64,000 bases of DNA from Ophiocordyceps camponoti-saundersi (nom. inval.) (lineage: Eukaryota > Ascomycota > Sordariomycetes > Hypocreales > Ophiocordycipitaceae), in contig PDHQ01000154.1 of NCBI GenBank assembly GCA_003339415.1, positions 1 to 64,000 of the forward strand. The letters run 5' to 3'. Position 1 is the first letter of the stretch. Each line of letters opens with the position of its first letter. Below are positions 13,401-28,400 of this stretch, piece after piece. Position numbers and translations under genes: made by a program. Under the pieces are notes generated by a model. That model was not told where the DNA came from, ran no database searches, and saw only the letters and a list, made by a program, of their open reading frames with translations.

Positions 13401-16400
13401 CTTAGGCGTATAGGGTATAAAGAATAAATACTTAGTATAACTCTTAATATAGGCTATAATATCTTAAGCTATATTTAGCTAGAAGATATAAGTAAAAAGC
13501 TATCTACGAGTTAATTCTAAACTAAAATACCTTACTTTATTATAAGCTTATTTTAGTACCTTAGGCACCTTATTTAGTAAGAGATAGCGCTACTAGTCTC
13601 TAGTTAAACCTTAATATAAGAAGATATATCGTTTAGCGTACTAGCGGAAGGATAACGCTTATTACTTTATTTAAGCTAATTTAATTTAATCCTTAAGGTT
13701 AGGTAATCTTCTCTTAGTTAGCTATCTAACTAAACTCCTATATTAGGTATTATAAGTAAATCTTATTAAGGATATAGCTATGTTATACTATCTTAGGGTA
13801 GCTATTATTAGTATAAGCTTTTTAGGTAACTTTTATCTTATCTATTATTATAATAATTTAAGGGTATCTTACTATAGTTAAGATAGCTTAAGTAAGGCTT
13901 ATTTAAACTTATCTACTAGTAATATTTTAATCTTATTACCCCTTAAGTACTTAAGTAATTCCTTAAATTTAGTTTTTCTATCTTTCTATCTTTATAATCC
14001 CTTACTTAAGTTAAAATAGCTAAATTCCGTAGTATCTAAGATATTATAATTATCGGATAGGAATAAGGTCCGCGATAAGCTATTAGCTATAATATTTTTA
14101 TCTTTAGAGATATATTTAAGATTAATATTTAGCTACCTTAGCTTTATTACTTACTTAATATAAATACTTTTATATCTTTCTACCCTTAAGAACTAAGTTA
14201 AAGGTAAGTAGTTAGTAAAGATTACTAATAGCTTAATAGTATAAAAGAAGTGCTTATGCTGCTAATAAAACTTAATAATAGCGTAGAGCTTCTTCTTATA
14301 TATACTATAGTTCCTCTAAATCTTAGTAAATAGAAATAAGTTATAAAGGATAAGTATTATATCCTTATTTTACTTCTATAAAACTATATATCTAGTACTA
14401 TACCTTAACGTATTAATATAAAGGTATATTAGTATATTAAGCTTAGGTTTATATATAGCTATAATAGCTTTTATTATTAACTTTAAGATTATAAATAAAA
14501 GGGCTTCGCACGGGCCTTAAATAAAGGGTATATTTCCTATAAGTTTAGTTAGAGGTCTTGAAAGCTCCGCGTAGTTAGTAATTTACCTTTAGTATAAACT
14601 TATAGCCCTTAGGAATACTCGGACTTACTTTTAGTTCCCTAACACTAGCTATTCTTAAATTTTATAAAGCTAGCTAAGCTTAATTATAATCTTACTACTA
14701 ATATAGTATACTTATCTTATAGCTAATATCTTTATTATCCCTAAGAATACTTTTTTAAAGCTTAATTAGAGAAGGGCCTAAAGTAGCCTAAGTAGAAAGT
14801 AATTTTTTATAAAGTCTTACTAATTTTCGAACGTAGCGTATATTAAGAAAATATTATTAATATAATTATTAAGTAATATAACCTAATTACCCTTAGTAAA
14901 AATAGCTAAGAGAGAAGGTTTTAGTAGAGGTTTAGGTATAGCCTTAAAGGCTAACTTTATTATCTTTATAAAATTATAAGCTACTAACTATATCCCCTAA
15001 AGTAGCCGCGTTAGCTAGAGTTAAGAAAACCTAAGTATTTAAAATATTAGAATATATCGAAGTAAGGGTGCTACTAATATCGCTTAATAACTATATTTTA
15101 AGTTAAATATAAAGTAGCTACTAATTCTAAGGTTTAATAGTTAATTATAAAGCTTAGATAAAAGAGGAATTATAGTCTTAAGTAGGTTTTCGTTAATATT
15201 ATAGTAATTAATAGTTAGCCTTATCTCCGCTTATAAGTCTAACTTATCTTTTATAATTATTATAAGCTTAGCTAATTATTAGCTATGTTCGCTATTAGTA
15301 GCTACTATATACTTATAGATTCCGGAATTAATATTTTCTTATATAATCTTCTTTATCTAATATCTCTAAGGAGTAGTCTAACGCCTTTTTCGGCTTTAGC
15401 ACTAAGGTTTTATCCTTAGTATTATTTAGGGGTAATAAAGGAATAAGTTAGTAGGAGGTATATTATATATATCCTTACCCTAAAGATTACGATAAGTATA
15501 GAATATTTAAGTAATATTTTCCTTTAAGTAGTCTAGAACTAATAATCTAAGAGTAATATTATAAATATTAAACTAAGCTATAACTTAGTTTTTATTTACT
15601 AATTAGTTAATTTTACGTTGCTAAACTCGCCTCTAAGCTAGGAAAGGTAATATTAACGGGCTTTCCGCCTAAGGCCCAGGCTAGTATTCCTTATTAATCT
15701 TCTACTTATAATTAACTTCGGAGATAGCTTTAAGGCTAGTAGCTGCTCTTTTAATTATAAGAGGCTTTAGGGGTAGCTTTATAAAATAAAATAAAGCTAA
15801 AGTAAAATAATCTTAGAACTTAATTTTAATAATTATATTATCTCTCCTTATTAACTTAGAGGCGTAATAAGTAAAAGAGGTAACTAAGTTAGAATAAAAA
15901 TATTTAAAAGATAATATAGCTATATAAACTTCCTATAAATATAGTTTTATAACTTACCTAAGTTATTATAAGGAATCTAATTTAATAATTCCTCCTTAAA
16001 TATATTATTAATATTAGAGTTATCTATATCTAAGTCCTTACCCTTTTTAGAAGATAAGGTTAAGGTTAATAGTATACTAATAAACTTATATAAAAGTAAT
16101 AATATATTTAAAGCTAATATAAGCTTTTACTAAGGAGGTAAAGCTATAATAGGTCCCTTAAGTATAAATAGCTTATCCTTATTAGCTATCTTACTAATCT
16201 TAATAATACCTTCGCGTACGTTAATAATAGCCCCGACGTTAAATAGCTATAAGAGCCTTAGAATAAGGGGAATATTATCTAACGCTAAAAACTTATTTTT
16301 AAGCTTAATAATAGCTTAAACCTCCTAATTAATATTTTACGTAATAACTTAAAAAATAGTAAAGTAATAAATTAGCCTCCTCCTAATATTAGCTATAATT

Positions 16401-19211
16401 ATAAGTAAGCTTTAGAATCCTATATTACTTAAGGGTCTTATCTTAATATTATATTTACGAATAAAGTTAGGGTTAAGGAGGTTTACTTAAAACCCTTAAT
16501 TTACTAAAGTAATAATAGTAAATAATTTTAGAGAGGTGCGCCTATCCTCTCCTTTAAATATAATAGTATAAGGAACTCTAAACTATTTAGTAGAGTTTAT
16601 TTACTATAGCCTAATATTAGCTATAAACCTATTAACTCTAGTAGTATTACTATTTATTATTATAGCCTTAGCTTTAGGTTTAGCTTTACCTTTTCCTTTC
16701 CTTACTTTAGTTAAAAGTTAACGCTTCTATAATAAAAGGTATTAGAACTATTTAGCGCCTTTAGGACTTACTTACTAAAAATTAATAAGGTTAATAAGTA
16801 TAATAAACCGCTTAGCTAGCTTAACCTAGTTAATACTCCTTATATTATTTCTAGCTTATACCTTAGCTAAGCCTTTTAATACTTAATATTATACCTAAGG
16901 TTCGATAGCTAGTTTTATAGTAAACTATATTATAGCTTTAAAAGGCTTCTTATAACGTAAGGTAGCTTCGGGGTTTAAAATTAGGCTAAAAGTTTCTTTA
17001 ACGATATCTAGTTATAAAAACCTATACTTAATAAGATAACGCTTATCTAGCCTTACTATTATAATAATAATTATAAATACCTTATAAACTATCTTATTTA
17101 ACTTAACCTTGTTATTTTTAATTAGCGTAAGGTATTTTAGCTTATTAGCTAAATTATCCCTTATATCTAAGCTTAAATACTTAAGCTCTAACTTATTAAT
17201 TATAATAATAGGGGTTATATAGGTAATTAAGGTGCCTTTATTAAAATCTAACCTTAATTTTAAGAAAACTATATCCGAGTAAACTTAACTAAAGGAGCTA
17301 CTTAAGGACTTACTTAGTAAGTTATATAGCTTCTAAAATAATTCTTAAGTTAAAGATTACTCTAAGTAATTATTATACCTAATCCCGGCCTAGTAAACTA
17401 ATATCTACTATATAAGCGCTAATAGTAGAATAACTAGTCCTCTTACCCTTAAAATATTAGTAAGTTTACCGAAAATTAAACCTTTAAGTATATCTTTCTC
17501 CTATACTTAAAAGCTCTTATAAAATAGAATAGAATAGTTACTTACTTTATATCCTATATCCTTATATTAAATATATATAAGTTAATTATTTATAAGAAAA
17601 AGAGAGCGTGCTATTAATATATATATTAGTAAAACTTTTAGTATCTAGGGGTATAATAAAGCTAACTTATTTTTATGTTTATAGTCCTTATAGCTTTAGA
17701 GGCTTAAAGTTTAGCTTACCTTAACTTTAACCTTAGCTAATTCTATCTAGTTAATTCTAGTAATTAGGCTGCGATATAGTAAGCGCTATAAGTAATATAA
17801 TTATAAAGGTATTTTATTAAGGAAAATATTAGGGAAAGCTTATTTTAGGAAAAATAGAAGTTATAAGTAATATTAGTTATTTAGATATTTAACTTTAAAG
17901 ATCTTATCTTAAAGCGAAGCTTAAATATTACCTTATTATTATATTAGGTAAATATTTAAACTTCTCTTAGAAAAGGTCTCTTATTATAGCTATAATAGCT
18001 ACTTATTCCTAAACTTATTAATCGGCCTATTTAGCTACTTAGATCTCTAAGGAGGCTTAAATAATATCTTAAGCTTCTACTAAGCTAGCTATAGTTATAG
18101 CTTACTATAATATAGTAATATAATATAACTCCTAATTAGTAATACTTAAGATAAATTTATAAATTATTATTTTAAGAAATATAATTTTTAAAGCTAATAA
18201 TAAGTAAGTACCTTAAATAAAGTCCTTTATATTAACTAATTATAAAATCTAATATATTTTATTATAATAAGCTTAAAGGGTTTTTTTTAATTTTTACCTA
18301 AATTAAGCTAATATCCTAAGCTATTAAGGGATATAACTTAGGGTAAATCTCTTTTCTAAAATTATTTATAGTAGGTAAAGATTTTTAGGGGTAGCCTCGC
18401 CTATCCTTACCTACTTATAGATATTATATAATATAATATTACTATTAACGAATTCCGTAGCCTTACTTATTAAGCTAATATTTATAACCTTAATTTTTTA
18501 TTATAGCACTTAGTAGTATTATTTAGTTTAGTAAAAGCTAAGTTAATTACTTTAAGCTATCTATAAGTATTTTTATTTCCCTTAAATTTACCTATATCTT
18601 TATTTATAAAAAGCTTAATAACTTAGTTATAGCTATTTAAAGATTAAGGCTTATCTATATTTAGGTTTAGTATATCCTTAGCTATTTAAAAATATATACT
18701 AAGAAAAAAATATTATTATTTAAATTAGAAAGCTATAATAAACTTAGATAATATAAAGAATAAATAAAGATTAATAAAAACTAATATAAGGCTTAAATAA
18801 GAAAAAAATACTAAATATAATAATTTTAATATATAATCTTAATATCTTTAATATATATTCTATATCTTTTAAAAAAAACTCTTTTTTTCTTTTAGAAAAA
18901 AGAGAGAAAAAAAATAAGGAAAAGGAAAAAAAAAAGGGAATTTAGCTAAATACTAAGTTAAGGTAAAAGCTATTTTAACCTTTAAGTAAAAAATTATAAA
19001 TTATTAAGCTTTTATAAGTCTATATTAAGGAAAAAGTTAAGCTATAATAAGAAAATTAAGTTTAAGTAACGAAAAAAGTTTAGAAAAAAAAATTAAGGAT
19101 AAAGCTTTTAATAATATTAATTTAAAGGTTAAGTTAGTTAGTTATATAGTTCTCGTTTATAGCGGGTAAGGCGGATTACGCTAAGGGCTTAAGACTTTTT
19201 ATTTTAATTAT

Positions 19212-19417
19212 TAGATAAATAGCCTTATTACCTAACTATTAAAGATAGCTTTATATAGCTATAAAATAATATAATAAAAGAAAACCTATATATAGGTAGT
19301 AAAGTAAAGTTAATTATATATAAAAATTAGAAAAGCCTAAGCTATCTGTTTATATCTAAAATATAAGAGTCACACTTATATAACTAAGTTAGGTTAAGTA
19401 ACCCGTGCCTGCTATCA
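19212..19417 (-). repeat. LTR of Gypsy copy 1 (right, 5' in element sense)
   Basis: Nearly the same as the left LTR but less RIP-altered at its end, which keeps CCCGTGCCTGCTATCA. Followed directly by CA/TA microsatellite DNA. Confidence 0.85.
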
Positions 19418-19462
19418 CACACACATATACACACACATATATATATACCTGTATATATATAA
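19418..19462. repeat. CA/TA microsatellite between two Gypsy elements
   Basis: A 45-bp run of CACACA, TATATA and mixed units separates the two Gypsy copies. CA dinucleotides survive here although RIP has erased them on both sides. Confidence 0.85.
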
Positions 19463-19666
19463 TAGATAAACAGCTCTGTCACCTAACTATTAAAAATAGT
19501 CTTATATAGCTACTAAAATAAGTAAAAGAAAGGGTCCTATATATAAGAAGTAAAGCTAGTATATTATATCTATTCTAAGAAGGCTCTAAGCTATCTATTT
19601 ATACCTAAAGTATAAGTATTATATCTATCTAACTAAGTTAGGTTATATAACCTATACCTACTATTA
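19463..19666 (-). repeat. LTR of Gypsy copy 2 (left)
   Basis: 204 bp. It keeps the less mutated start TAGATAAACAGCTCTGTCAC, which shows what the other LTRs lost by RIP. Confidence 0.85.
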
Positions 19667-22600
19667 TATTTACTACTATATAAAGATAGTTTAAGGTATT
19701 TATCCCCTTTTAAGATTAAGGAAAGAAAAAGAAGATAATAAAGAGAAAAGGAAAAGGAAAGAATATATATAAATTAAGCTTTAAGCGATAATCCCTTTAC
19801 TTTTAACTAAACTTTATTAAGGCTTACCTTAATTTTACTATACTTAATATTTACTTTACTACCTACTACTACTATATTTACCTTTAAAAGCATTAAGTAA
19901 TTTAAATTATTTTTAATTAATATAATTAGCGTATTTATCTTATCTTCTATAATCTTTAATCTATTAGGGGCTTATATAGGAAAACTTAAGTTATTAGTTA
20001 TATTAAGTATCTCTTAAGCGTAAGCTAATAATTTATAAACGTAAGTCGTAATCCGCCTTAGATTTAATTATACTTAGCTAAATAAACTCTTAAGTAAGGA
20101 CTTAATAAAATAATCGCCTAAATTAACACTCTCTAATATAGGTGCCTATCTCCTATATCTTTTCTTTACTTAATTTCTTACTATAATAAGGGGCTTAATA
20201 ATAATAAGGTTTACTAAGTTAGATTATAAGCTAAGAAGTAGCTTAGGGAGTTATCTATATTATAAGTTACGGATTAAGTTTATTCGAAGTTATAGTCCTA
20301 AGGTATAATACTTAAGTTATAGCGTATATTTCCTTTAAGGTAAGACTTAAGGCTAGTACTTAGGTAATAGGGCTTAGTAATAGTAGTTATTTTTAAGCTA
20401 TTATCGGCTATTCTAATATTAAATATTTCTTAGGCTTTTTCCCGGAAAGCTTCCCTTTAAAGGGCTAAATTACTACTAGTCTTTCCTTTATAATACGTAA
20501 AGATTAAAATATAAACTTATTCTATTCGTTAATCTAATAATAGGTTTATTAATATATTACTCTTAAAATAGAGTAATAAAAATACTTAAGTTCTCTTAGA
20601 GATATATTCTTAGCTATAATTTTTAGTTACTTAAGGTATCCTAGCTTAGATATTAGGTTAGGGAAGTTAGTTAGCGGGTTAATAATATTTATATTAAGGA
20701 AGTTAGTAATAATATTAAATATTTAGATTAGGTATATAAGTATAAGAGGGAACGTTAGAGGGTATTAAGTTATTATAATATCCTCGATCCCTTATATTTC
20801 CTTTATCTTTACTTTAAGCTAAGTAAGCTTTTAAGGCTATTATATAGATTTTATTATAAGCTATACGATCTATTATCTTATTATAGCTTAACTATATAAG
20901 GTATTACTTATTACTATAATAGTAGCTTTCGATAGCTTTATAAAAGCTAAATATAAAAGTTATATTTATTTTAATAAGTAATCTTTAATTAGGTAATATT
21001 TAGCTTACTTAAAAGCTATTTTAGCTCTAATAAAGAAGGTAGTAATTATAAGTCTAACTTTTAACTAAATAAGGTCCTTAGTATTAGGTATATCTAAGTA
21101 GTTAAGTATTATTTATAAGTTAGGCTATGCCTTAAAGCGTTTATAAACTATCTTTCTATTTATCGCCTTATTAGTAACTTATCTTAAGCTTTTAAGTAGC
21201 TAGTATAAGTTTTAAGGCCTCTTATATATCGTAATATCGCCCTCTCTAAAGCTTATAATAAAGGGGATAAGGCTACTAAGGCTTAGGTAAGGGGGGATAA
21301 TTATAGGTATAAGATTTCTATCGGAAATAAGATTATCGCCTTCTTCTATATTATTCTATATTAATATATTAAAAAGCTCTTAATTTATAAAATCTAGTAT
21401 AATATCGGTCGCCTATAATAATACGTTAATAGGCGTCTAGGAAATTATATTTACTAAATATATAACTATAAGTTAAAGCTACCTAGATATATTATAATAA
21501 GAGGAAACCTTAATAGTAAGATAAGTTAAGGTAAATATAGTAGATATAAGAGAAAGAGGGTATATAAGAAAGAAAAGAGAAAAGAGAAATAAGTAAAAGA
21601 GAAAATACTTAAGTTTAAATTAGTAAGGTAAAAAAATAGGTCCTTTTAAAATCGTCGTAAGCTAGCTAGCATAGCTAGTATTTACTAGTTATCGTTTTTT
21701 AAATATTTAAGCTATATAAGGAAGTGCTTTAATAAGTCCTAGTAAAAGGTTAAGTTTATTATACTCTTAACTATAATATTATCTATATAGCGAATCGTCT
21801 ATAAAACTTTTCTTACCTACTAGTCTAGCTTAAATAAGCTAACTTAGGTTAGCTATAGCTTAGTAAGTTTACTTTCCCTAGCTATATATACGAGATTACC
21901 TAGCTTAAATCTAGCTATTTTAACTATTTCCTAGTAATATTTATAGCCTTTAGCTTTTAGTTTAAACTTAGCCTTAACTAAGCTTTTCTAGTTAGAGGTT
22001 TTAGTAATATAACGTAAAATTAGATTAGTATATTAACCTCCTATAAGCTATTCTACCTTCTTATTAGCTTTAAGAGCTTTAAAAACTTCTAAAGATAAGG
22101 TAAGGGGTAATAACTTATCTTACTATATATTATATAAAATCTTAGATAGCGAGAAGCTAAGTATTCGAACTATCCTATAATTTAGCTATCTTATAACTTT
22201 TAATAAATAATTTAACTAAGATAATTCCTTAAGCTTAGCTTAATTTAGGACTTATAAGAAGATTTAATTTATAATTTTAATAAGGCTAATATTTCGGTAA
22301 GACTTAAATAAGGCTAAGATATAGGTAACGCGTTAAGCTTTTAGGAAAGCGGCTATTTCTCTAAATAAGAAAGTAAACCTAGGGTCTAAGTATATAGCTA
22401 TAAGCGTAAGGGCTACGAAGTTTATTTAGCTTCGTAGTCGAATAAGGGTTTCTAATATACTTATTATCTAATACGCTATTAACTAGGTAAACTTTAAGAA
22501 ATAGTTAATAATAACTAGCACGAACTTAGCGCTATTACTAATAGTAAGGAACGGCTTAATATAATCTATATTAATAACTTAAAACGGGGCGCTAATAATA

Positions 22601-25600
22601 ATAGGTTAATTTAATAACTTAGGTATACGAGGTATAAAGAATAAATACTTAGTATAGCTTTTTACGTAAGCTATAATATCTTAAGCTATATTTAGCTAAA
22701 AGATATAAATAAAAAGTTATCTATATATTAGCTTTAGGCTAAAATATCTTACTTTATTATAAGCCTATCTTAGTGCTTTAGGCACCTTATTTAATAAAAG
22801 GTAACGCTACTAATCTTTAGATAAGTAGCGATATAAGAAGATATGCCGCTTAAGGTATTATTAAAAGGATAAGGCTTATCGTTTTACTTATACTAATCTA
22901 ATCCAGTCCTAAGGATTAGTTAATCTTCCCTTAGTTAGCTATCTAACTAGCTTCTTATATTAAGTATTTTAAGTAAATCTAGCTAGAGATATAAAGGTAT
23001 TAAGCTATCTTAAAATAACTATTATTAGTATAAGTTTCTTAGGTAACTTCTATCCTATCTACTACTATAATAACTTAAAGGCGTTCTATTATAGCTAAGA
23101 TAGCTTAAGTAAGGTTTACTTAAACTTATCTATTAGTAATATTTTAATCTTATTACCTTTTAAATATTTAAGTAAGTTCTTAAAGCTAGTTTTTCTATCC
23201 TTCTATCTTTATAAGCCCTTACCTAAGTTAAAGTAGCCGAAATCTATAATATTTAAAATATTATAATTATTAGACGGGAATAAAGTCTATAATAGGCTAT
23301 CTATTATAGTATTTCTATTTTTAGAAATATATTCGAGGATAATATTAAGCTACCTTAGCTTTATTACCTACTTAGTATAGATACCCTTATATCTTTTTAC
23401 TTTTAGGAACTAAGTTAAAGGTAAGTAGTTAGTAAAGATTACTAATAGCTAAATAGTATAAAAAAAGTGCTTATATTATTAGTAAAACTTAATAATAATA
23501 TAAAGTTCCCTCTTATATATCTTATAATTCTGCTAAGTTTTTATAAGTAAGAATAAATTATAAAAAATAAGCACCTTAACCTTATCTCTTTCTTATAGTA
23601 TAATATAGCTTACGCTATATTTTAATATATTAGTATAAACTTATACTAGCTTATTAAGCTTAGGGCTATATATTACTATTATAGCTTTAGCTATAAACTT
23701 TAAAATCGTAAAAAAGAGGGCTTTATATAAGCCTTAAATAAAAAGTATATTCCTAGTAAGTTTAGTTAAAGGTTTAGAAAGCTCCGTATAGTTAGTAATT
23801 TATCTTTAATATAAGCTTATAGCCCCTAGGAAAGCTTAAACTTATTACTAGTTTACCGGCATAAGCTAGTCCTTAATCTTTTATAGCTAGCTAGGCTTTA
23901 TCGTAATCTAACCTCCTATATAATATACCTATCTAATAGTAAGGATATTTATTATTCCTAGGAAAACCTTCTTAAAACTTAATTAGAGGAGAGCTTATAG
24001 TAATTATAGTAAGAAGTAATCCCTAATAAACTACTACTACTCCTCGAAGCTTACGTGCTTAGTAAAGATATTATTAATATAGTTATCTAAGGGTATAATA
24101 TAATTATTTTCTAAAGGTACTACTAGTAGTAATAGCTTAAGTAAAGGTTTAGGTATAGCTTTAAAAGCTAACTTTATTATCTTAGTAAAGCTATAAGCTG
24201 CTAATTAGGTTTCTTATAAAAGTCTTATTAGTTATAATTAAGAAAAACTTAGGATTTAAAACGCTAGAATATAACGGAGCTTAGGGGCTATAAGTATAGC
24301 TTAGTAGCTATATTTTAAATCGAATATACTAAGTAAACTAATCTTAAAATCTAAAAGTTAGTTATAAAATTTTAATAGTAAGGGAATCGTAATACTTAGT
24401 AAGTTTTTATTTATATTATAGTAATTTATTATTAGCTTTTACTTAGCTTAGGAATTAGATTTATCTTTAATAACTATAATAAGTTTAGCTAATTATTAGC
24501 TTAGTTTACTATTAGCTATTATTATATACTTATAAATCTTAGAGTTAATATTCTTACGAATAATCTTTTCTATTTAATATTACTATAAAGTATTCTATTT
24601 TCTCTTTTAATTATAGTATTATAAATTTATCCTAAGTATAATCTTTAGGTAATATAGGAAAAGGTTTATTAGTAATATATCCTTTATATCTTAACTTTTA
24701 AAGTTACGATATATATAAAATATACGTATAATCTCCTCCCTTAAGTATCCTAGGACTAGGGGTCTAAGCGTAATATTATATAAATCGAACTACTTTATAA
24801 TTAAGTCTCTATTAATAGTTTAGTTAATATCTTACCGCTAGACTTTTCTTTATATTAGGAATAAGGATACTAAGGGTTTTATTACTTAGGGACCTAGCTA
24901 ATATTATCTATTTAGCCTCTAATATCGCTTAGTATTAAAAGTAACCTTTAAGCTAGCTACCGCTCTCTTAATTATAAGAGGCTTAGGTAATAGCTATTTA
25001 AAGTAAAATAAAGCTAGTATAAAATAATCTTAAAATTTAGCTTTAATATTTATATTATCTCTCCTTATTAGTTAAGGTACGTAATAAACTAGAGGGGTAA
25101 CTAGGTTAAAGTAAAAATATTTAAAAAATAATATAAAAATATAAGCTTCTTATAAATATAGTTTAGTAACTTACTTAGGTTATTATTAATATTTTAATTT
25201 AAAGATTTTATATTAGATATATAGTTAGTATTAAAGCTATTTATATTTAAGTTTATATCCTCTTCTAAAAATAAGGAAAAATCTAAAAATATTCTAATAA
25301 ACTTTTTTAATAAAGGCGGCGTATTAAGGGTAAGTATAATTTTCTACTAGTTAGTAAAAGCTATAACTAGGCCTTCTAATATAATTAGTTTATCCTTTTT
25401 AGAAATCTTACCGATTTTAATAATACTTTTTTATATATCGATAATAGCTCCGATATCGAATAATTATAGGAGTCCTAGGATAACGGGGATATTATTCAAA
25501 GCTATAAACTTATTTTTAAGCTTAATAATAGCCTAAACTTCCCTATTAATACCTTATATAAAAACTTAAAAAATAGTAAAGTTTTAAATTAGCTATTTTC

Positions 25601-28400
25601 CTATATTAGTAATTATTATAAATAGCCCTTAAAACCCTATATTACTTAAAGGCCTAGTTTTAATATTATATTTATAAATAAAGTTAGGGTTAAGAAAGTT
25701 TACCTAAGATCCTTAATTAGCTAAAATAATAATAAGGGATAGCTTAAGGGATATATGCTTATTTAATTTATTAAATATAATAGTATATAGGACTTTAAAT
25801 TACCTAATAGAGTTCTCTTACTATAATCTAATATTTACTATAAATTAGTTAAATCTAGTAATATTACTATTTACTATTATTATCTTAGCTTTAAGTTTAG
25901 CCTTAGCTTTGCTTTTTCCTTTTTTTATTTTAGTTAAAGCTTATCGCTTACGTAATAATAGGTATCGGAATTACTTAGCGCCCTCTAAACTTACCTATTA
26001 GAAGTTAATTAGATTAATTAATATAATAAAGCGTTTTATTAGCTTAACCTAATTAATATTACTTATACTATCTCTAGCTTATACCTTTACTAATCCTCTT
26101 AAAGCTTATTAAAATATATATAGCTTATTAAAAAATCCTATATTTAGGTCCTTTATAACCTTAGCTAGTTTCTTATAATAAAATATAAGTTTAAAATTTA
26201 AAGCTAATCTAAAAGTCTCTTTAATAATATCTAAGCGTAAAGATTAGCGCTTAATAGGATAATAGTTATCTAAGCTTACTATTATAATAATTATTATAAA
26301 TACCTTTTAGATAATCTTATTAAGTTTAACCTTATTATCTTTTACTAATATAATCTAGTTTAACTTATTTACTAAACTTTTTTTTAGATCTAACTTATTT
26401 ATTATAATAATAAGGGTCGCTTAGATAATAAGAGTAGTATTTTCCTAATCTAAGCTTAACTTTAGTAAGACTATATTTAAGTAAATTTAGCTAAATAAAT
26501 TACCCGTTAACTTACTTAATATATTATATAGCTATTAGATTAGTTCTTAAGTTAAGGATTATTCTAAGTAATTATTAAACCTAATACTAACTTAGTATAT
26601 TAGAATCTATTATATTAGCGCTAATAAAGGGATAGCCGGACCCCTAATACTTAGAGTATTAGTAAACTTACTAAAGATAAGCCCTTTAAAAATATTTTTC
26701 TCCTAAGCTTATAAACTTTTATAAAATAGAATAGGATAATTTAATACCTTATAGCCCGCTTCCTTATACTAAATATATATAAGTTAATCTTAAAAAAAAG
26801 AGAGAGTGCTATTAATATAAATATTCGATAAATTCTTAATATTATAACTTATTATAATAAAACTTACTTACTTAGATACCTAATATCTTATTATCTTAAA
26901 AAGCTTAGAATTACCTTATTCTTAACCTTAACCTTAACTAATTTTATTAAGTTTATTTTAATAATTAAGTTTTACTATAATAAATATTATAAATAATATT
27001 ATTTTATAAATATCTTATTAAGGAGTATATTTAATAAGGGATATTTTAGTAAAGTTAAAAGCTATAAATATTATTTATTATTCTTACGCTTAACTTTAAA
27101 GATCTTATCTTAAGGTAAAGCTTAAGCGCTATCTTACTAATATATTAAGTAAATACTTAAACTTCTCCCGGAAAAGATCCCTTATTATAGCTATAATAGC
27201 TACTTACTCTTAAACTTAGCGGTTAGCTTATTTAGCTACTTAAATCTTTATAAAAGCTTAAACGATATTCTAAGCTTTTACTAAATTAATTAAGGCGGTA
27301 GCTTATTATAATATAATAATATAATATAACTTTTAATTAGTAATATTAGAAATAAACTTATAAATTATTATATTTAAAAATATATTTTTAAGAGCTAATA
27401 ATAGGAGGCTATTTCGAATAAAATCCCTAATATTAACTAATTAAAGCGTTTAGCGGGTCTTATAATAATAAGCTTAAAAAGACTTACTTAAGCTTTAGCT
27501 AAACTATATTAATATTCGTAACTATTATAAAATATAATTAAAGGTAAACTTTTTTTTTAAAATTATCTATAATAGATAAAAGTTATTAAGTATAGCTTTA
27601 CTTATCTTAGTACGTTTATAAATATTATAAAATATAATATCGCTATTTATAAAGTTTATAGCTTTACTTATTAAGTTAATATTTATAACCTTAATCTTCT
27701 TATTATAATATTTAGTAGCTTTATTAAGCTTAATAAACGCTAAGTTAATAGCTTTTAGCTATTAGTAAATATTATTATTACCCTTAAACTTACTTATAAG
27801 TTATATCCCTATTAGTAAGGGTTTTAATAACCTAGCTATAGCTATTTAAAAATAAGAGCCTATTTATATCTAGGCTTTAGTCTAAGTTTAGGATATCCTT
27901 AGCTATTTAAAAATAAGTATTAAAGAATAAGGGCTATTATCTAAGTTAGAGGGCTATAATAAATTTAGATAATATAAAAAATAATTTTAAGTTAATAAAG
28001 AATAATATAAGGCTTAAATAGGGAGAAGATATTAAGTATAAGGACTCTAATATAAGGTCTTTATATCTTTAATATATATATAAAGAAAAGAGAAAAGAAA
28101 AGAGGGGAGAAAGGAGAGAAGGGGATAAGTTAGGTATTTAATTTAAGTAAGAGCTATCTATATCTATAAGCTAAGAGGTAGGAGACTAAAACCGTTAGGC
28201 CCTTATAAGTTAGGAAAGGGAAGAATTAGGTAAGGAAAAGTTAGGTCTTAGTTAAAGAGAAAGTTTAAGAGGAAAAAGGGGTAAAGATAAGGCTTTTAGT
28301 AATATTAGTTAAAAAGGCTAAGTTAGTTAGTTATATAGATCTAATCTATAGAAGGTAAGGCGGTTAGCGCTAAGGGCTATAAGCCCCTTATCTCGGTTAC

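Larger units (their letters stand above)
10259..19417 (-). mobile_element. RIP-inactivated Ty3/Gypsy LTR retrotransposon, copy 1 (9.16 kb)
   Basis: LTRs of 206 bp at 10,259-10,464 and 19,212-19,417 share TAGATAAA...(C/T)TAT(C/T)A ends (ancestral TG...CA). Polarity is minus: reading the minus strand at 14,864-14,841 gives YINNIFLI, a Gypsy reverse-transcriptase YIDDIF-type catalytic motif with both Asp changed to Asn. All frames are broken by stops, mostly where CAA/CAG/TGG became TAA/TAG. The target duplication is not clear because the flanks are CA/TA repeats. Confidence 0.85.
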
